A stretch of DNA of 64,000 nt from Bacteroides sp. MSB163 (GCF_036416795.1 NZ_CP143867.1:2108001-2172000), one strand, 5' to 3'; shown: positions 26,700-36,707, counted from the stretch's first letter. Program-made: numbers and translations. Notes: generated by a model from the letters alone, not told the origin.

Positions 26700-27728
26700 T
26701 CATAGACTGTGTGCTTTATGCGATGATTCCCTGATATTCAATTTGGCATCCAGTACGATTTTCTTATTGAGCAATCTATTTGTGCGAATCTTCTCTAGCA
26801 TGCAGCTCGCTGCAATTTCTCCGATTTCGACACGTGGTTGTTCTATAGACGTCAGATAAGGTTCGACGACAGTGGCCATATCCGATTCTGAAAAGCCAGC
26901 AAAAGCGACATCATCCGGTATCCTCAAACCATGTCGTTTCAAGGCTTTCATTGCTCCGATAGCGACAGGGTCATTAAATGCAAATACAGCATCCGGTTTT
27001 TCACCGTTTCCGGACAATATCTCTTCCATGATTTGTTCTCCATCACGAATAAAAATGCCGGAATGAATGATGGCAGAGTCTGATATAGGGAGATTAGCAT
27101 CCTGCATGGCCTCTATATATCCGTTCATGCGTTCTTTCGTGATATCCAGCTTTTCTGGACCCGCAAAGTGAAATATTTTTCGGTATCCCTCACCTATAAG
27201 ATGAGCCACTGCTGAATAAGCCATTTTCTTATCATCGATAATGATTTTTGTAGTATCAATGTTGGAAGGCACCCTGTTGAAAAACACAAGGGGAATTCCG
27301 TTATCCTGCAGGCCTTGATACATATCAGAGTTGGCGGAACTGTCGGATGTCGTGGATATTATTATTCCGTCTACCATGTGTTGTTCTAAAAGACTCAGAT
27401 TGGCACGCTCTGTTTCAGCGGATTCGTTGGATTGGGTAATAAGTATCTGATAGCCCTCATGCATCAGTATTTTTTGTATCCCGGATATAATCATTGGAAA
27501 AAATGAAGTGACTAATTCCGGTACAACGATTCCGATAGTATAACTTTTCTTTGTGACCAACCCTTTTGCCTGCGTGTTCGGATGATAGTTCAGTTCGGCA
27601 GCAGTCTTGATAACCAGTTCCTTGGTTTCTTTCTTTATTTCCCAACTATCCGATAATGCCCTGGAAACTGTGGACGTGGATAACCCAAGTTTTTTTGCTA
27701 TGTCTTTTATTGTAATTGGCTTTTCCAT
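26700..27728 (-). CDS. LacI-family transcriptional regulator of PUL2
   Basis: From ATG 27728 the product is 342 residues. The N-terminal HTH is TIKDIAKKLGLSTSTVSRAL followed by a hinge-helix region (NYHPNTQAKGLVTKKSYTIG). The periplasmic-binding-protein-like effector domain follows (about 60-335, with IGIVVPELVTSFFPMIISGI and AVFAFNDPVAIGAMKALK). The frame continues upstream without signal, so the later ATG is chosen. It is divergent from susC2. A perfect palindrome lies between their promoters and an identical one precedes the second PUL2 operon, which argues that this protein controls both. LacI control of a SusCD locus is less common in Bacteroides than HTCS, SusR or ECF-sigma control. Confidence 0.93.
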   Translation of the reverse strand: MEKPITIKDIAKKLGLSTSTVSRALSDSWEIKKETKELVIKTAAELNYHPNTQAKGLVTKKSYTIGIVVPELVTSFFPMIISGIQKILMHEGYQILITQSNESAETERANLSLLEQHMVDGIIISTTSDSSANSDMYQGLQDNGIPLVFFNRVPSNIDTTKIIIDDKKMAYSAVAHLIGEGYRKIFHFAGPEKLDITKERMNGYIEAMQDANLPISDSAIIHSGIFIRDGEQIMEEILSGNGEKPDAVFAFNDPVAIGAMKALKRHGLRIPDDVAFAGFSESDMATVVEPYLTSIEQPRVEIGEIAASCMLEKIRTNRLLNKKIVLDAKLNIRESSHKAHSL

Positions 27729-27754
27729 AATATGAATGATTGCAGGTTTGTCTG

Positions 27755-27785
27755 CAAACTTACAACTTTTTCGACATTCTGCAAA
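27755..27785 (-). promoter_or_regulatory. Promoter of the LacI-family regulator gene
   Basis: On the minus strand TTTG (27785-27782), 19 nt, and TAAGTTTG (27762-27755) match the Bacteroides consensus exactly. The predicted leader is about 20 nt. The palindromic operator begins 5 bp upstream of this -33 box, so autoregulation is likely. Confidence 0.75.
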
Positions 27786-27789
27786 ATTC

Positions 27790-27809
27790 AAACGTTCCCG
27801 GGAACGTTT
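27790..27809. promoter_or_regulatory. Palindromic LacI-type operator, copy 1 (lacI/susC2)
   Basis: AAACGTTCCCGGGAACGTTT is a perfect 20-bp palindrome with the central CCCGGG and flanking AACGTT-type half-sites expected of a LacI-family dimer. It is identical to 46724-46743. It lies upstream of both divergent promoters instead of overlapping a -7 box. Confidence 0.9.
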
Positions 27810-27856
27810 CCGTTGATTTTTGAGGCATTATGCTATTAGAATTGGTTGTAGTTATA

Positions 27857-27864
27857 TAAATTTG
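27857..27864 (+). promoter_or_regulatory. -7 element of the susC2 operon promoter
   Basis: TAAATTTG matches TAnnTTTG. The -33 position is a poor match (near TATT at 27834-27837), as expected for a promoter needing activation. The distance from the operator end is 48 nt, the same as at the second operon. The 5' leader would be about 75 nt. Confidence 0.65.
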
Positions 27865-27947
27865 CTCACGTTGAAGGCCACAATAATAGTCCGAATGGGA
27901 ATATTTCTTTTCATATATTAACTCTAATCGTTTTATAATGCCAAAGT

Positions 27948-30900
27948 ATGTTAACATTAAATCGTATTCAATCAAGATCAGGAAAACAGATTGCTTTTTT
28001 CCTGATGTGCCTGTTGATTTCATTTGCAGGCATCATGCCAGTCCGATCACAGGAAAAAACTAAGATGGTTACCGTTGAAGGAACTGTCGTTGATGAAACC
28101 GAAACTCCTGTCATAGGAGCTAACGTCTATATCAAAGGCAGTACCAAAGGTGTATCTACAAATGTAGATGGGAATTTCATTTTTACAGGAGTACCTGTCG
28201 GACAGACTGTCACAGTCTCTTTCATTGGTTACAAAGATTATCAGGTGCAGGTTACAAAAGGGGGAGAGAAATTGAGAATCTCTCTTGAACCTGATGCGAC
28301 AATGCTTGAGGAAGTGGTGGTAGTTCCATACGGAGGTCCGGTAGCAAGAAAGGATCTTACCGGTTCCGTCGTTTCTGTCAACGTTGAGGATATGAAGGCG
28401 TTTCAGGCAGTGACGTTTGAAAATGCTATTGCCGGCAAAGTCGCCGGTGTACAGGTCAATGTCGGGGATGGACAGCCTGGAGGTCTCCCGGACATTCTGA
28501 TTAGGGGCAACAATTCCGTGACCCAGAACAATGCTCCTCTTTATGTGGTAGACGGCATTCCGCTTGAGTCTCCCGACAACTCGTCAATCCCTACTCAGAA
28601 CATTAAGAGTATCGAGATTCTCAAAGATGCATCGGCGACAGCCATATACGGTGCGCGTGGTGCCAATGGTGTGATTGTTATCACTACCGATTCCGGTTCG
28701 AAGGGCGCTCCGAAAATTAATTTCGAGTACCGTTATAGTTTGTCGAAAGACTATAACAGGTATGAAATGATGTCGCCTTATGAATTTGTCAGACTTCAGA
28801 ATGAACTTGATGCGGCTTACGGATCCATGTATCTCGACGGTAGGGATCCTCATCCAGATGGAAGTCCATGGATACTCGATGACTACAAGAATGTGAAACC
28901 TATTGACTGGCAAGATAAGATCAGTCAGCTCGGACAGATGCACGAATACAGCGTAAGCGCATCTGGTGGTACTGAGAGGACCACATATATGGCTTCATTC
29001 AATTATGCCAATCAGAAGGGTATCATTCTTAATACCGGTATGAAGAACTATGTTGGCAGCATGAATATTACCCAGAAGATAGGCAATCGCATGCAGCTTG
29101 TCATGAGGGCGAATTATGCGGAGAAGGAAAGAACTGGTATGCAAGTTAACTATGGACAGGGATCTTCCGCTTACATGTATAAAGTGTGGTCATACAGACC
29201 TATTTCCACAAACGGTGTGGACTTGACCCATGAACTTGAAGACCCTGAAAGACCGGAGAGTGGAGTACCGATGTTCAACCCATTGCTCCAGACCCAAAAT
29301 ACCGATCAGAAATATATCACAAGACAGTTGAGAACCAGTGCCATGCTCAATTGGAATATTCTCAAATGTCTGAAATTCACTACTTCGATTTCTTATACGA
29401 GCACTGAATCCCAGACTGATATATTCAATAATTCCAAAACGGAAGCCGGAAGTACACTTCCAGGAAGAAATGATGGAATTAACGGTTCGAGAAGAGTAGC
29501 AAGGACTAACAATGTCTTGAATGAGAACACTTTGAACTTCAACAAAAAGTTCGATAATATTCATGACCTTGCCGTAACTGTCGGTTGTACTCAGCAGAAA
29601 AATGTTTCGGATATCTTCGAAGCAAAAGCTACACAGATCCCTATTACGTCAGAATGGAGAGGAATAGAGGCACTTGATGAAGGGCTGTCTCAGAAAATCA
29701 TGTCCAAGAAGTTGACGGAATGGGCAATGCAATCTTTTATTTTCAGGTCGAATTACAACTATGACAGAAAATACTACCTGACGTTTACGATGCGTGCGGA
29801 CGGTTCTTCAAAATTTGCACGCGACAATAGGTGGGGCAAGTTCTATTCAGGAGCCGTTCGGTGGAGATTCTCAGATGAGAATTTTGTCAAGAACAATATC
29901 GGATCATGGTTTAGCGAAGGATCGTTTAACTTGAGCTATGGGTCTACCGGCAATAATGGTATCGGAGAATACGCTTATCTTCCGCAGATGGGATTTTCTT
30001 CAGGAGGGACATATTATGACTATTCATTCAACGATGAATATCCTACAACGGGAGCGATTGTCTCATCGATAGGTAATTCTAAATTGAAATGGGAGACCAC
30101 GTATACCTTTAATGCCAGAATGGATTTGGGCTTCTTCGACAACAGGATATACTTGACAGCCGAGTATTATAAGAAAGATACTAAAGATCTTCTGATCAAT
30201 GCCACATTGCCTGCCCATATCGGCTATGGTTCAGCATATAGGAATATAGGCCGGGTGGAGAACAAAGGTTTCGAACTGTCTCTAAACACTGTTAACATGA
30301 AGAGAAGGCATTTCAACTGGACTACCGACTTCAATATTTCATTCAACAGGAACAAAGTGCTTGCACTTGCCAACAACCAGAGTGTGCTTCCAGCTGATAA
30401 TCTGAAGATTCCGAATGGAGCTGCATTGTATATTGCGAAGGTGGGTCAGCCTATCGGTATGATGTACGGAGCCCTTACAGACGGTCTTTATCAATATGAA
30501 GATTTCCGTAAGGGAAGCGATGGCAGCTGGATATTGAGAGATGATGTCGTTTCACAGTCAACTCATGCAAACAGAAAGGGAGTCTTTCCCGGATATCAGA
30601 AATTCAAGGATTTGAATGGCGATCTCCAGATTACTCAAGAAGACTTGACGATTATAGGTAATCCGAATCCTGATTTTACGGGCGGTATAACAAATACTTT
30701 CAGATTCTATAATTTCGATATGTCATTGTTCTTTACATTCAGCTACGGCAATGATATCCTTAATATGAACCGTTATTATTTAGAAGAAGGCAGATCATTG
30801 AGTTCCAATCAGTTCGCTTCGTATGCCGACAGATGGACCGTGGACAATCCTAACGGAAAACTTCCGCGTGCAAGATCTGCAAACAATACGGCTTGGGGCA

Positions 30901-31163
30901 GTGACCGTTATGTAGAGGACGGCTCATATTTGAGACTGAAAAACTTGAATATAGGATATACTCTGCCTGTTCAGGTGAGCCAGAGGTTTTTTGTTAGCAA
31001 CATGAGGATTTATTTCTCTGCCCAGAATCTGTTTACGGTGACGGGGTATTCGGGACAGGACCCTACCGTCAGTACGATGTCGAATGCAAGAACTCCAGGT
31101 TATGACTATTCGGCATACCCTGTACCACGTACATTCATATTTGGTGCACAAATTTCGTTTTAA
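27948..31163 (+). CDS. SusC-like TonB-dependent outer-membrane glycan transporter (PUL2)
   Basis: This 1071-residue SusC/RagA protein has a signal peptide (about 1-35), a carboxypeptidase-regulatory-like domain (VTVEGTVVDETETPVIGANV), a TonB-box region (LEEVVVVPYG), a plug domain (GKVAGVQVNVGDG, ILIRGNNSVTQNN, YVVDGIPL) and a large barrel ending IFGAQISF. It opens the PUL2 operon. Arginine codons are mostly AGA/AGG (11 of the first 16), against 3 of the first 16 in the PUL1 SusC, a marked difference in codon use. Confidence 0.97.
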   Translation: MLTLNRIQSRSGKQIAFFLMCLLISFAGIMPVRSQEKTKMVTVEGTVVDETETPVIGANVYIKGSTKGVSTNVDGNFIFTGVPVGQTVTVSFIGYKDYQVQVTKGGEKLRISLEPDATMLEEVVVVPYGGPVARKDLTGSVVSVNVEDMKAFQAVTFENAIAGKVAGVQVNVGDGQPGGLPDILIRGNNSVTQNNAPLYVVDGIPLESPDNSSIPTQNIKSIEILKDASATAIYGARGANGVIVITTDSGSKGAPKINFEYRYSLSKDYNRYEMMSPYEFVRLQNELDAAYGSMYLDGRDPHPDGSPWILDDYKNVKPIDWQDKISQLGQMHEYSVSASGGTERTTYMASFNYANQKGIILNTGMKNYVGSMNITQKIGNRMQLVMRANYAEKERTGMQVNYGQGSSAYMYKVWSYRPISTNGVDLTHELEDPERPESGVPMFNPLLQTQNTDQKYITRQLRTSAMLNWNILKCLKFTTSISYTSTESQTDIFNNSKTEAGSTLPGRNDGINGSRRVARTNNVLNENTLNFNKKFDNIHDLAVTVGCTQQKNVSDIFEAKATQIPITSEWRGIEALDEGLSQKIMSKKLTEWAMQSFIFRSNYNYDRKYYLTFTMRADGSSKFARDNRWGKFYSGAVRWRFSDENFVKNNIGSWFSEGSFNLSYGSTGNNGIGEYAYLPQMGFSSGGTYYDYSFNDEYPTTGAIVSSIGNSKLKWETTYTFNARMDLGFFDNRIYLTAEYYKKDTKDLLINATLPAHIGYGSAYRNIGRVENKGFELSLNTVNMKRRHFNWTTDFNISFNRNKVLALANNQSVLPADNLKIPNGAALYIAKVGQPIGMMYGALTDGLYQYEDFRKGSDGSWILRDDVVSQSTHANRKGVFPGYQKFKDLNGDLQITQEDLTIIGNPNPDFTGGITNTFRFYNFDMSLFFTFSYGNDILNMNRYYLEEGRSLSSNQFASYADRWTVDNPNGKLPRARSANNTAWGSDRYVEDGSYLRLKNLNIGYTLPVQVSQRFFVSNMRIYFSAQNLFTVTGYSGQDPTVSTMSNARTPGYDYSAYPVPRTFIFGAQISF

Positions 31164-31187
31164 TGGATATAATGTTTCTCAATTTAT

Positions 31188-33233
31188 ATGGATATGAATA
31201 AAGTTATTAAAAATATATTGTTCGGAATCGCATTTTTTTCTTTTACAGGCTGTTTGGCTGACTTGGATTTACATCCGATAGATTCGGACACTCCGAGTAC
31301 GTTTTTCAAGGATAGTGCGGCGTGTGCAAAGGTTTTAGTGGGTTGTTATGACGCTCTTAGCGTACCGGGAGGAGGACTTTTTGATGGAAGCATGAACTCT
31401 CAGTTCGTCATCTGGAATGTGACGGATGAAATGTATAATGCAGCGGCCGGAACAGGTCCTAAGGTGTATAGCTATACTTCCGGATATGCTCCTAATGCTA
31501 CTATGTACAAGAATCTTTATGCGGCGATTCAGCGTTGCTGTCAATTCCTTCATTATCTTCCTGATGCCAAGATGACAACAGAAACAAAGCTCGCCATGGA
31601 AGGTGAAGTGCAATTTATAAGGGCATTCTGTTATTTCAATCTTGTACAAAATTATGGAAGGGTTCCTCTTATAACGGAGGCATCTTCGGATGTTAATACT
31701 ACTTCTGCAAAGCAGGCAGAGGAGGCCGATATATACGATTTTGTAATTCGCGAGATGGAAGAGGCAGAGAGCAAGGTCTTTCCGATTACCAAATTTAACT
31801 TTGGAGGAAGAATCAACAAGTCGGCTGTCAGGGGAGTGCTGGCAAGGGTCTGCCTTTTCAATGCCGGATTCCCTTGCTACAACACCGAAAGGTACAAAGA
31901 TGCATACAAATGGGCAAAGATGGTCATCGACGATCCTGCTCACAGCTTGATTCCTAATTTCGCAGAAGCATTCATTCCGCTTATTCAGGACAAGTATGAT
32001 ATACGTGAAAATCTATGGGAGATAGAAGCGTATTGTAAAAGTACGTCTGACGGACTGAAAGAATATTTTCCTTCATTGTCGACCACGCTCGGTACCAATT
32101 GCAGCAAAGCTGTAACAAACGTATCCTTTATGGTTAATAATACAATGAAGATCACCAAGAGAATGTTCTCATATTATGAGCAAGACACTGAGGCATTGTT
32201 AGGTTCTTATGATGAAAGACGTAACTGGGCTATCGCTCCGTTTACCAATGCCCCTACGAAACTTGATGGTGCTGAACGTCTTGTTCTTACTTATTTCGGT
32301 TCGCATAAGGATCCTGATAATGACAGATTGGTTTATGATCGTCAGGTCAACAAGTTCAACCGTCAGTATGCAAAGATTTGGCCTGCATATCAAAGTAATG
32401 CAGGAACCAACCTTTGTATAGTACGCTATTCCGACGTATTGCTTATGGCAGCCGAAGCATTGTGTCAGATACACAACGGTCCGACACCTGAGGCTATAGG
32501 CTATGTCAACGCAGTGAGAAAAAGGGCATACGGACAGATGGACGGTCGCAAGTTTATTGACCATATTGAACTTACCAATCCGGGAGAAAATTATACCATT
32601 GATGAAGTTTGTGTGGAAATTGTAGATGTTACCGACAATACCGCATCTGTCACATGCACAACGGAAGAGAACAAATCTCCCAAGGCATATCGTGTCGGAG
32701 ACGTTAAAGGTCCTCTCACAATTGCTACTGCCAAGTTGCCTGAGATTCTTGGTTCTGACGGAAAACCGGACACTAAAGCCACCAGACCTATTGAGTCAAT
32801 CGTATTGCTCGACAGGGGACATGCCTACAGTGAAACTCCGAAGGTGGTGATCAGGTCACTCGAAGGCGGGAAAGGTCCTAAGGGTAGCGGTGCTACGGCA
32901 ATTGCAGTGATGAAGGATGAGAGTCCGTCTTATGAATTGTCTGCCGAAGCTACAGACTCAAAGGAGGCATTCCTTCAGACTATTATGGATGAAAGAGCGA
33001 GGGAACTATGCTTTGAAGGCTGGAGACGTTTAGACCTCAAACGTTGGCACAATCTTGTGGAGGTGCTTCAGGCTACGAGGGATGATGGCAGGAATGCAAA
33101 AGGAGTCAATGGAGCGCAACTTGATTATATCATGACTCCTGGCAACAATGTGTCCGATGTTCATTATTACCTTCCGATCCCTTCCGGAGAAATAATGCTT
33201 AATCCTGAATTGAAACAGAATGAAGGCTGGTAA
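31188..33233 (+). CDS. SusD-like surface lipoprotein with an extra inserted domain (PUL2)
   Basis: This 681-residue protein has a lipobox (FSFTGC22) and SusD-family landmarks: EGEVQFIRAFCYFNLVQNYGRVPLI, IVRYSDVLLMAAEALCQI, AVRKRAYG and the C-terminal DERARELCFEGWRRLDLKRW. It is longer than usual (about 500-600) because roughly 140 residues (about 452-590) are inserted between the last two motifs, where normal members have a short loop. The insertion contains a motif of the G-x-Y-x-x-x-P-x-V type ending GSGATAIAV, typical of small beta-rich repeat modules in bacterial surface proteins. With SusC it captures the PUL2 glycan. Confidence 0.94.
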   Translation: MDMNKVIKNILFGIAFFSFTGCLADLDLHPIDSDTPSTFFKDSAACAKVLVGCYDALSVPGGGLFDGSMNSQFVIWNVTDEMYNAAAGTGPKVYSYTSGYAPNATMYKNLYAAIQRCCQFLHYLPDAKMTTETKLAMEGEVQFIRAFCYFNLVQNYGRVPLITEASSDVNTTSAKQAEEADIYDFVIREMEEAESKVFPITKFNFGGRINKSAVRGVLARVCLFNAGFPCYNTERYKDAYKWAKMVIDDPAHSLIPNFAEAFIPLIQDKYDIRENLWEIEAYCKSTSDGLKEYFPSLSTTLGTNCSKAVTNVSFMVNNTMKITKRMFSYYEQDTEALLGSYDERRNWAIAPFTNAPTKLDGAERLVLTYFGSHKDPDNDRLVYDRQVNKFNRQYAKIWPAYQSNAGTNLCIVRYSDVLLMAAEALCQIHNGPTPEAIGYVNAVRKRAYGQMDGRKFIDHIELTNPGENYTIDEVCVEIVDVTDNTASVTCTTEENKSPKAYRVGDVKGPLTIATAKLPEILGSDGKPDTKATRPIESIVLLDRGHAYSETPKVVIRSLEGGKGPKGSGATAIAVMKDESPSYELSAEATDSKEAFLQTIMDERARELCFEGWRRLDLKRWHNLVEVLQATRDDGRNAKGVNGAQLDYIMTPGNNVSDVHYYLPIPSGEIMLNPELKQNEGW

Positions 33234-33266
33234 TTGTATATTTAACATTATTAAAAGTATGAGACA

Positions 33267-34244
33267 ATGAAAAAAAATATAATTAGAATCCTGTTTCCCG
33301 CTTTAGTCGCCGCTTTAGTCGTTGTGTCCTGCCAAGTTGACACCGTGACCGAATCAACTGTTGTGACCAGGCTTGAAAAGAATGTATATGAAGTTGGAGA
33401 GAATGTCCGCTTTCACTTCTCAGGAGAAGCTGATTTCGTGACAATTTTTACCGGAGTTGATAATTATGATGGCGGAACGATGGGAGGAACGATAAAAGGT
33501 TCGCGCTATATCTATAGAAATCGCGGAAGTGAAAATGGGTCTCCGGTCTTGTCTTTCAATTGCAAAAAAGATGGAGACAACTTGGAGGAGTATGCCGAAA
33601 TCAAGCTTCTTCTTTCTACTGACTTTGACGGTGATATCACCATGGAGGGAATAAAACGTGCCACTTGGTTGGATATCTCCGAAAAAGCAAAATGGCCTGT
33701 GGAGGGGACTAAAAAAGGTACTAATATTAATTCCGGGGCCATAGACTTGTCAGAATGGAACGGACAGGATATACATCTTGCTTTCTGTTATACCGCGAAA
33801 AAAGGACAAAAACAGGAAGGATATACAATATCTTCATTCAATCTTAAAAATACGGTTGAAACGGATGCTCTTCCTTATACGATATGGACAAATGCTTCTT
33901 TTGCAAAATGCGGTACGACTACGAACAAGCTGCAGGAAAATGAGACTGGCGCTATTTTCCCCGCTTATCAGTGGACACTTGGAACGTCGCTTACTTGTGC
34001 AGGCATGCCTGACGGTAAGGAGGATTTCGAAAGCTGGGTAATCACTTCCCCTGTCGATCCGAGCCAAGTGATTCCTGATTATGGTACGCTTATTAAGTCA
34101 TACAGTGAGGTTGTTCCGAAGTTCTATGATTACACATATTACAAACCAGGTAAGTTTACGGCAACCGTAGTGTCTCGTAATACTACCGCTTTCGGAACAG
34201 AAGAGTCTGTACAAAATATAGAACTAGAAATAGTTGAAAAATAA
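33267..34244 (+). CDS. DUF5017-like surface lipoprotein, probable glycan-binding protein
   Basis: This 325-residue protein has a lipobox (ALVVVSC22). An N-terminal PKD/Ig-like segment (YEVGENVRFHFSGEADFVTIFTG) is followed by beta-rich sequence with DLSEWNGQDIHLAFCYTA and SFNLKNTVETD. This resembles the DUF5017 proteins that follow susD in several Bacteroides PULs and is probably a surface glycan-binding protein. The family match is from memory of such sequences, not from a search. Confidence 0.65.
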   Translation: MKKNIIRILFPALVAALVVVSCQVDTVTESTVVTRLEKNVYEVGENVRFHFSGEADFVTIFTGVDNYDGGTMGGTIKGSRYIYRNRGSENGSPVLSFNCKKDGDNLEEYAEIKLLLSTDFDGDITMEGIKRATWLDISEKAKWPVEGTKKGTNINSGAIDLSEWNGQDIHLAFCYTAKKGQKQEGYTISSFNLKNTVETDALPYTIWTNASFAKCGTTTNKLQENETGAIFPAYQWTLGTSLTCAGMPDGKEDFESWVITSPVDPSQVIPDYGTLIKSYSEVVPKFYDYTYYKPGKFTATVVSRNTTAFGTEESVQNIELEIVEK

Positions 34245-34263
34245 TTTTCTAAAAAATACGTTT

Positions 34264-36699
34264 ATGAAATATTTGTTTTCTACGTTACTCATTGCTTGTG
34301 TGAGTGTACTGATGTCCGCCCAGCCCAAACTGAATCTTAATACGGGCAGTGTCGATATTGAATGGCAACAGGAGGAGGATGGCTGGCATATCTCGTGCAT
34401 TAAAATCGACGGGAAACAGATTCCTGCCCCTGAGGGATATTACACGATTCTGTATCTGGATCGTAATCCGGCAAAGGATCTGGTTGATCAGGATCTTGAA
34501 GGAAAGGATTTTACATTTTATCCGTCAAAAGCAGAAATGCTTCCCGATGGTGCTCTGAAATTTTCTCACAGTCTCCGTTTCGGGGACGTTGAAGCAATAT
34601 GGAAGGTAGATCCGTCATTTCCGTCTGATATAAAGGTCGATATGAAGGTCAGGCTGTCGACGAACGGTTCCGTATCCATCGCCACCCCTACGATTACCGT
34701 CTTCGAAGAGGACAATATATCATGGGCGATGATTCCGGGTAATTGGTATGGCAATGAAATCCAATATAATCTGAACATGGCTAAAACTTATAGCATGGGC
34801 ATTCCTTGTGTTCCGATGCTTGCCCAAGAACGCAATACGATGACTCTGTGTCCGCTGTATTCGTCGAAGGATGGCTATACCTTAGCTGTTATTCCAGATC
34901 CGGGGACGGAAACCGACCCGATAGCCGGCAAAGTTCCGGATAAGAACCCTAATTCCTTGGGATTGAGTTTAGCGAACAGGCATAATGAACTTACTCCCGT
35001 GGTTTATCACCCTGTACTCGGGCAGGTGGGTGCCAAGAACAAAGCCGGAGATGAAGTGTCGTTTGGATTCCGTTATACCTTGAAGAACTCGGGCTGGTTC
35101 GATGTATTCCAGCATGCAGTGAACGATGTTTTCGCCTTACTATCATCCTTGGATTTGCTTACCAACAAGGTGTCTTTGTCCGAGCGCGTGAGCCGGCTTC
35201 AGAAATTCCTGCGCAAAGATAAAGAGTCAAGCTGGAAAACATGGCAGAGCAGAGGTGAGACAATAGGTGCCAACGGTTCCAAGATTGCTGACGCTGGTAC
35301 CATGTTTATGATTGCACGAAACGGGCAGGATTCCGTAATGAGCAGCCGTCTTCACTATGTGAGGAATTATAAAATGATTCAGCAGCAGACAGAACCGGGA
35401 TATTTCTGCGGTGCTGCTCTCGGAGAATATGCGGATATAGACGGTGTGGAGTCGGAAAGGGGCAATTGGATAGAACCTTTGCATACGACCTATTATACTA
35501 TGGTCGATTTCGGAAATATGCTTCTATTCAATCCTGATGACAAGGAATTGCTCGAAAGGTTGAGGATGGCAGGTGACAGATTGCTTGCATGGCAGAAAGA
35601 TGATGGAAGTTTTGAGGTCGGCTATGACAGATTTTCTATGAAACCGTCTTTCCCGGATCTTAAGGATTACAGACCAACCTGGTATGGATTGTACATAGCA
35701 TATAAGCACTTGAAAGACAAGAAATACCTTGACGCAGCCTGCAAAGGTGCAGACTGGCAGCAGGAAAACGGAGTGGATAAGGGATATTATCTCGGAGTAT
35801 GCGGTGATGGACGCAATATCTGGGATTTCTGTACGGCACAGACATCTCGTGCCTATATGGACTTGTATGAAATAACGGGTAACGAGGCATATAAACAGGC
35901 ATCTATAGATGCCGCCATGATTTACGCGACGTCTATATTCACCAATCCGGTAATGACTGATGAAACGAAATACATCGGCGAGCAAGCATATAAAGACTGG
36001 GAACTGAATCAGACCGGTCTTGGTGTGGAGCATATACGAGGTACAGCAGTAAATGGACCGATTTTGATATCAAGTTACGCAGGTCTGTTCGTGAAGATGT
36101 ATGAATGGACGGAGGAACCGGTCTTCCTTACTATGGCAAGAGCCGCGTCAATCGGAAGAAATGCTTTTGTTGACCAAGAAAGCGGATGCGCAGTCTATTA
36201 CTGGCACGGAATGAATGAGTTGAAAAAATATTCCACAATGTTCCCGTGGCATGCATACTGGCAGATTGGCTGGATTGTGGATTATCTGATTGCGGAGGCT
36301 GGTTTGCGTTCGGACAGTAATATTTCGTTCCCATATGGCTACATGACTCCTAAGGTTGGCCCACACGTCACATATGGATTTGCACCCGGTAATATTTACG
36401 GTAAGAAAGCGGATCTTCTGTTCAGACCGGATATGGTCGGTTGCGATAATCCGGAGATTGAATTCCTTACCGCTTTGTCAGAGAACGGCACGAAGTTATA
36501 CCTGATTGCAATGTGTCAGTCTAATGACAGTCAGTCATGTACTGTGACTTTGAATTTGTCGCAGTTAGTTGCGAAGAAGACAGGTTTCCGTTCTGCTAAG
36601 GCTCTTCAGGGTAAAATTATTAGGTCGGCAGGAAAGAAAGGGCAGATCAATCTTGATTTTGCTCCATGGGGTATGAATGTCATTGAAATTTCACTATAA
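34264..36699 (+). CDS. Secreted protein of unassigned family, probable (alpha/alpha)6-barrel glycoside hydrolase or lyase
   Basis: From ATG 34264 (the frame extends to TTG 34234 inside the previous gene) the product is 811 residues with a signal peptide (SVLMSAQ). Residues about 20-270 are beta-rich. About 280-650 read as a helical toroid: repeated helix pairs with WYGLYIAYKHLKDKKYLDAA, NIWDFCTAQTSRAYMDLYEITGNEAYKQAS and YYWHGMNELKKYSTMFPWHAYWQIGW. The C-terminal 90 residues are a beta-sandwich. This is the shape of (alpha/alpha)6 glycoside hydrolases or polysaccharide lyases, but I cannot place it in a named family. Its position after the binding lipoproteins suggests a main depolymerase or debranching enzyme of PUL2. 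Confidence 0.55.
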   Translation: MKYLFSTLLIACVSVLMSAQPKLNLNTGSVDIEWQQEEDGWHISCIKIDGKQIPAPEGYYTILYLDRNPAKDLVDQDLEGKDFTFYPSKAEMLPDGALKFSHSLRFGDVEAIWKVDPSFPSDIKVDMKVRLSTNGSVSIATPTITVFEEDNISWAMIPGNWYGNEIQYNLNMAKTYSMGIPCVPMLAQERNTMTLCPLYSSKDGYTLAVIPDPGTETDPIAGKVPDKNPNSLGLSLANRHNELTPVVYHPVLGQVGAKNKAGDEVSFGFRYTLKNSGWFDVFQHAVNDVFALLSSLDLLTNKVSLSERVSRLQKFLRKDKESSWKTWQSRGETIGANGSKIADAGTMFMIARNGQDSVMSSRLHYVRNYKMIQQQTEPGYFCGAALGEYADIDGVESERGNWIEPLHTTYYTMVDFGNMLLFNPDDKELLERLRMAGDRLLAWQKDDGSFEVGYDRFSMKPSFPDLKDYRPTWYGLYIAYKHLKDKKYLDAACKGADWQQENGVDKGYYLGVCGDGRNIWDFCTAQTSRAYMDLYEITGNEAYKQASIDAAMIYATSIFTNPVMTDETKYIGEQAYKDWELNQTGLGVEHIRGTAVNGPILISSYAGLFVKMYEWTEEPVFLTMARAASIGRNAFVDQESGCAVYYWHGMNELKKYSTMFPWHAYWQIGWIVDYLIAEAGLRSDSNISFPYGYMTPKVGPHVTYGFAPGNIYGKKADLLFRPDMVGCDNPEIEFLTALSENGTKLYLIAMCQSNDSQSCTVTLNLSQLVAKKTGFRSAKALQGKIIRSAGKKGQINLDFAPWGMNVIEISL

Positions 36700-36707
36700 A
36701 TGATTTT

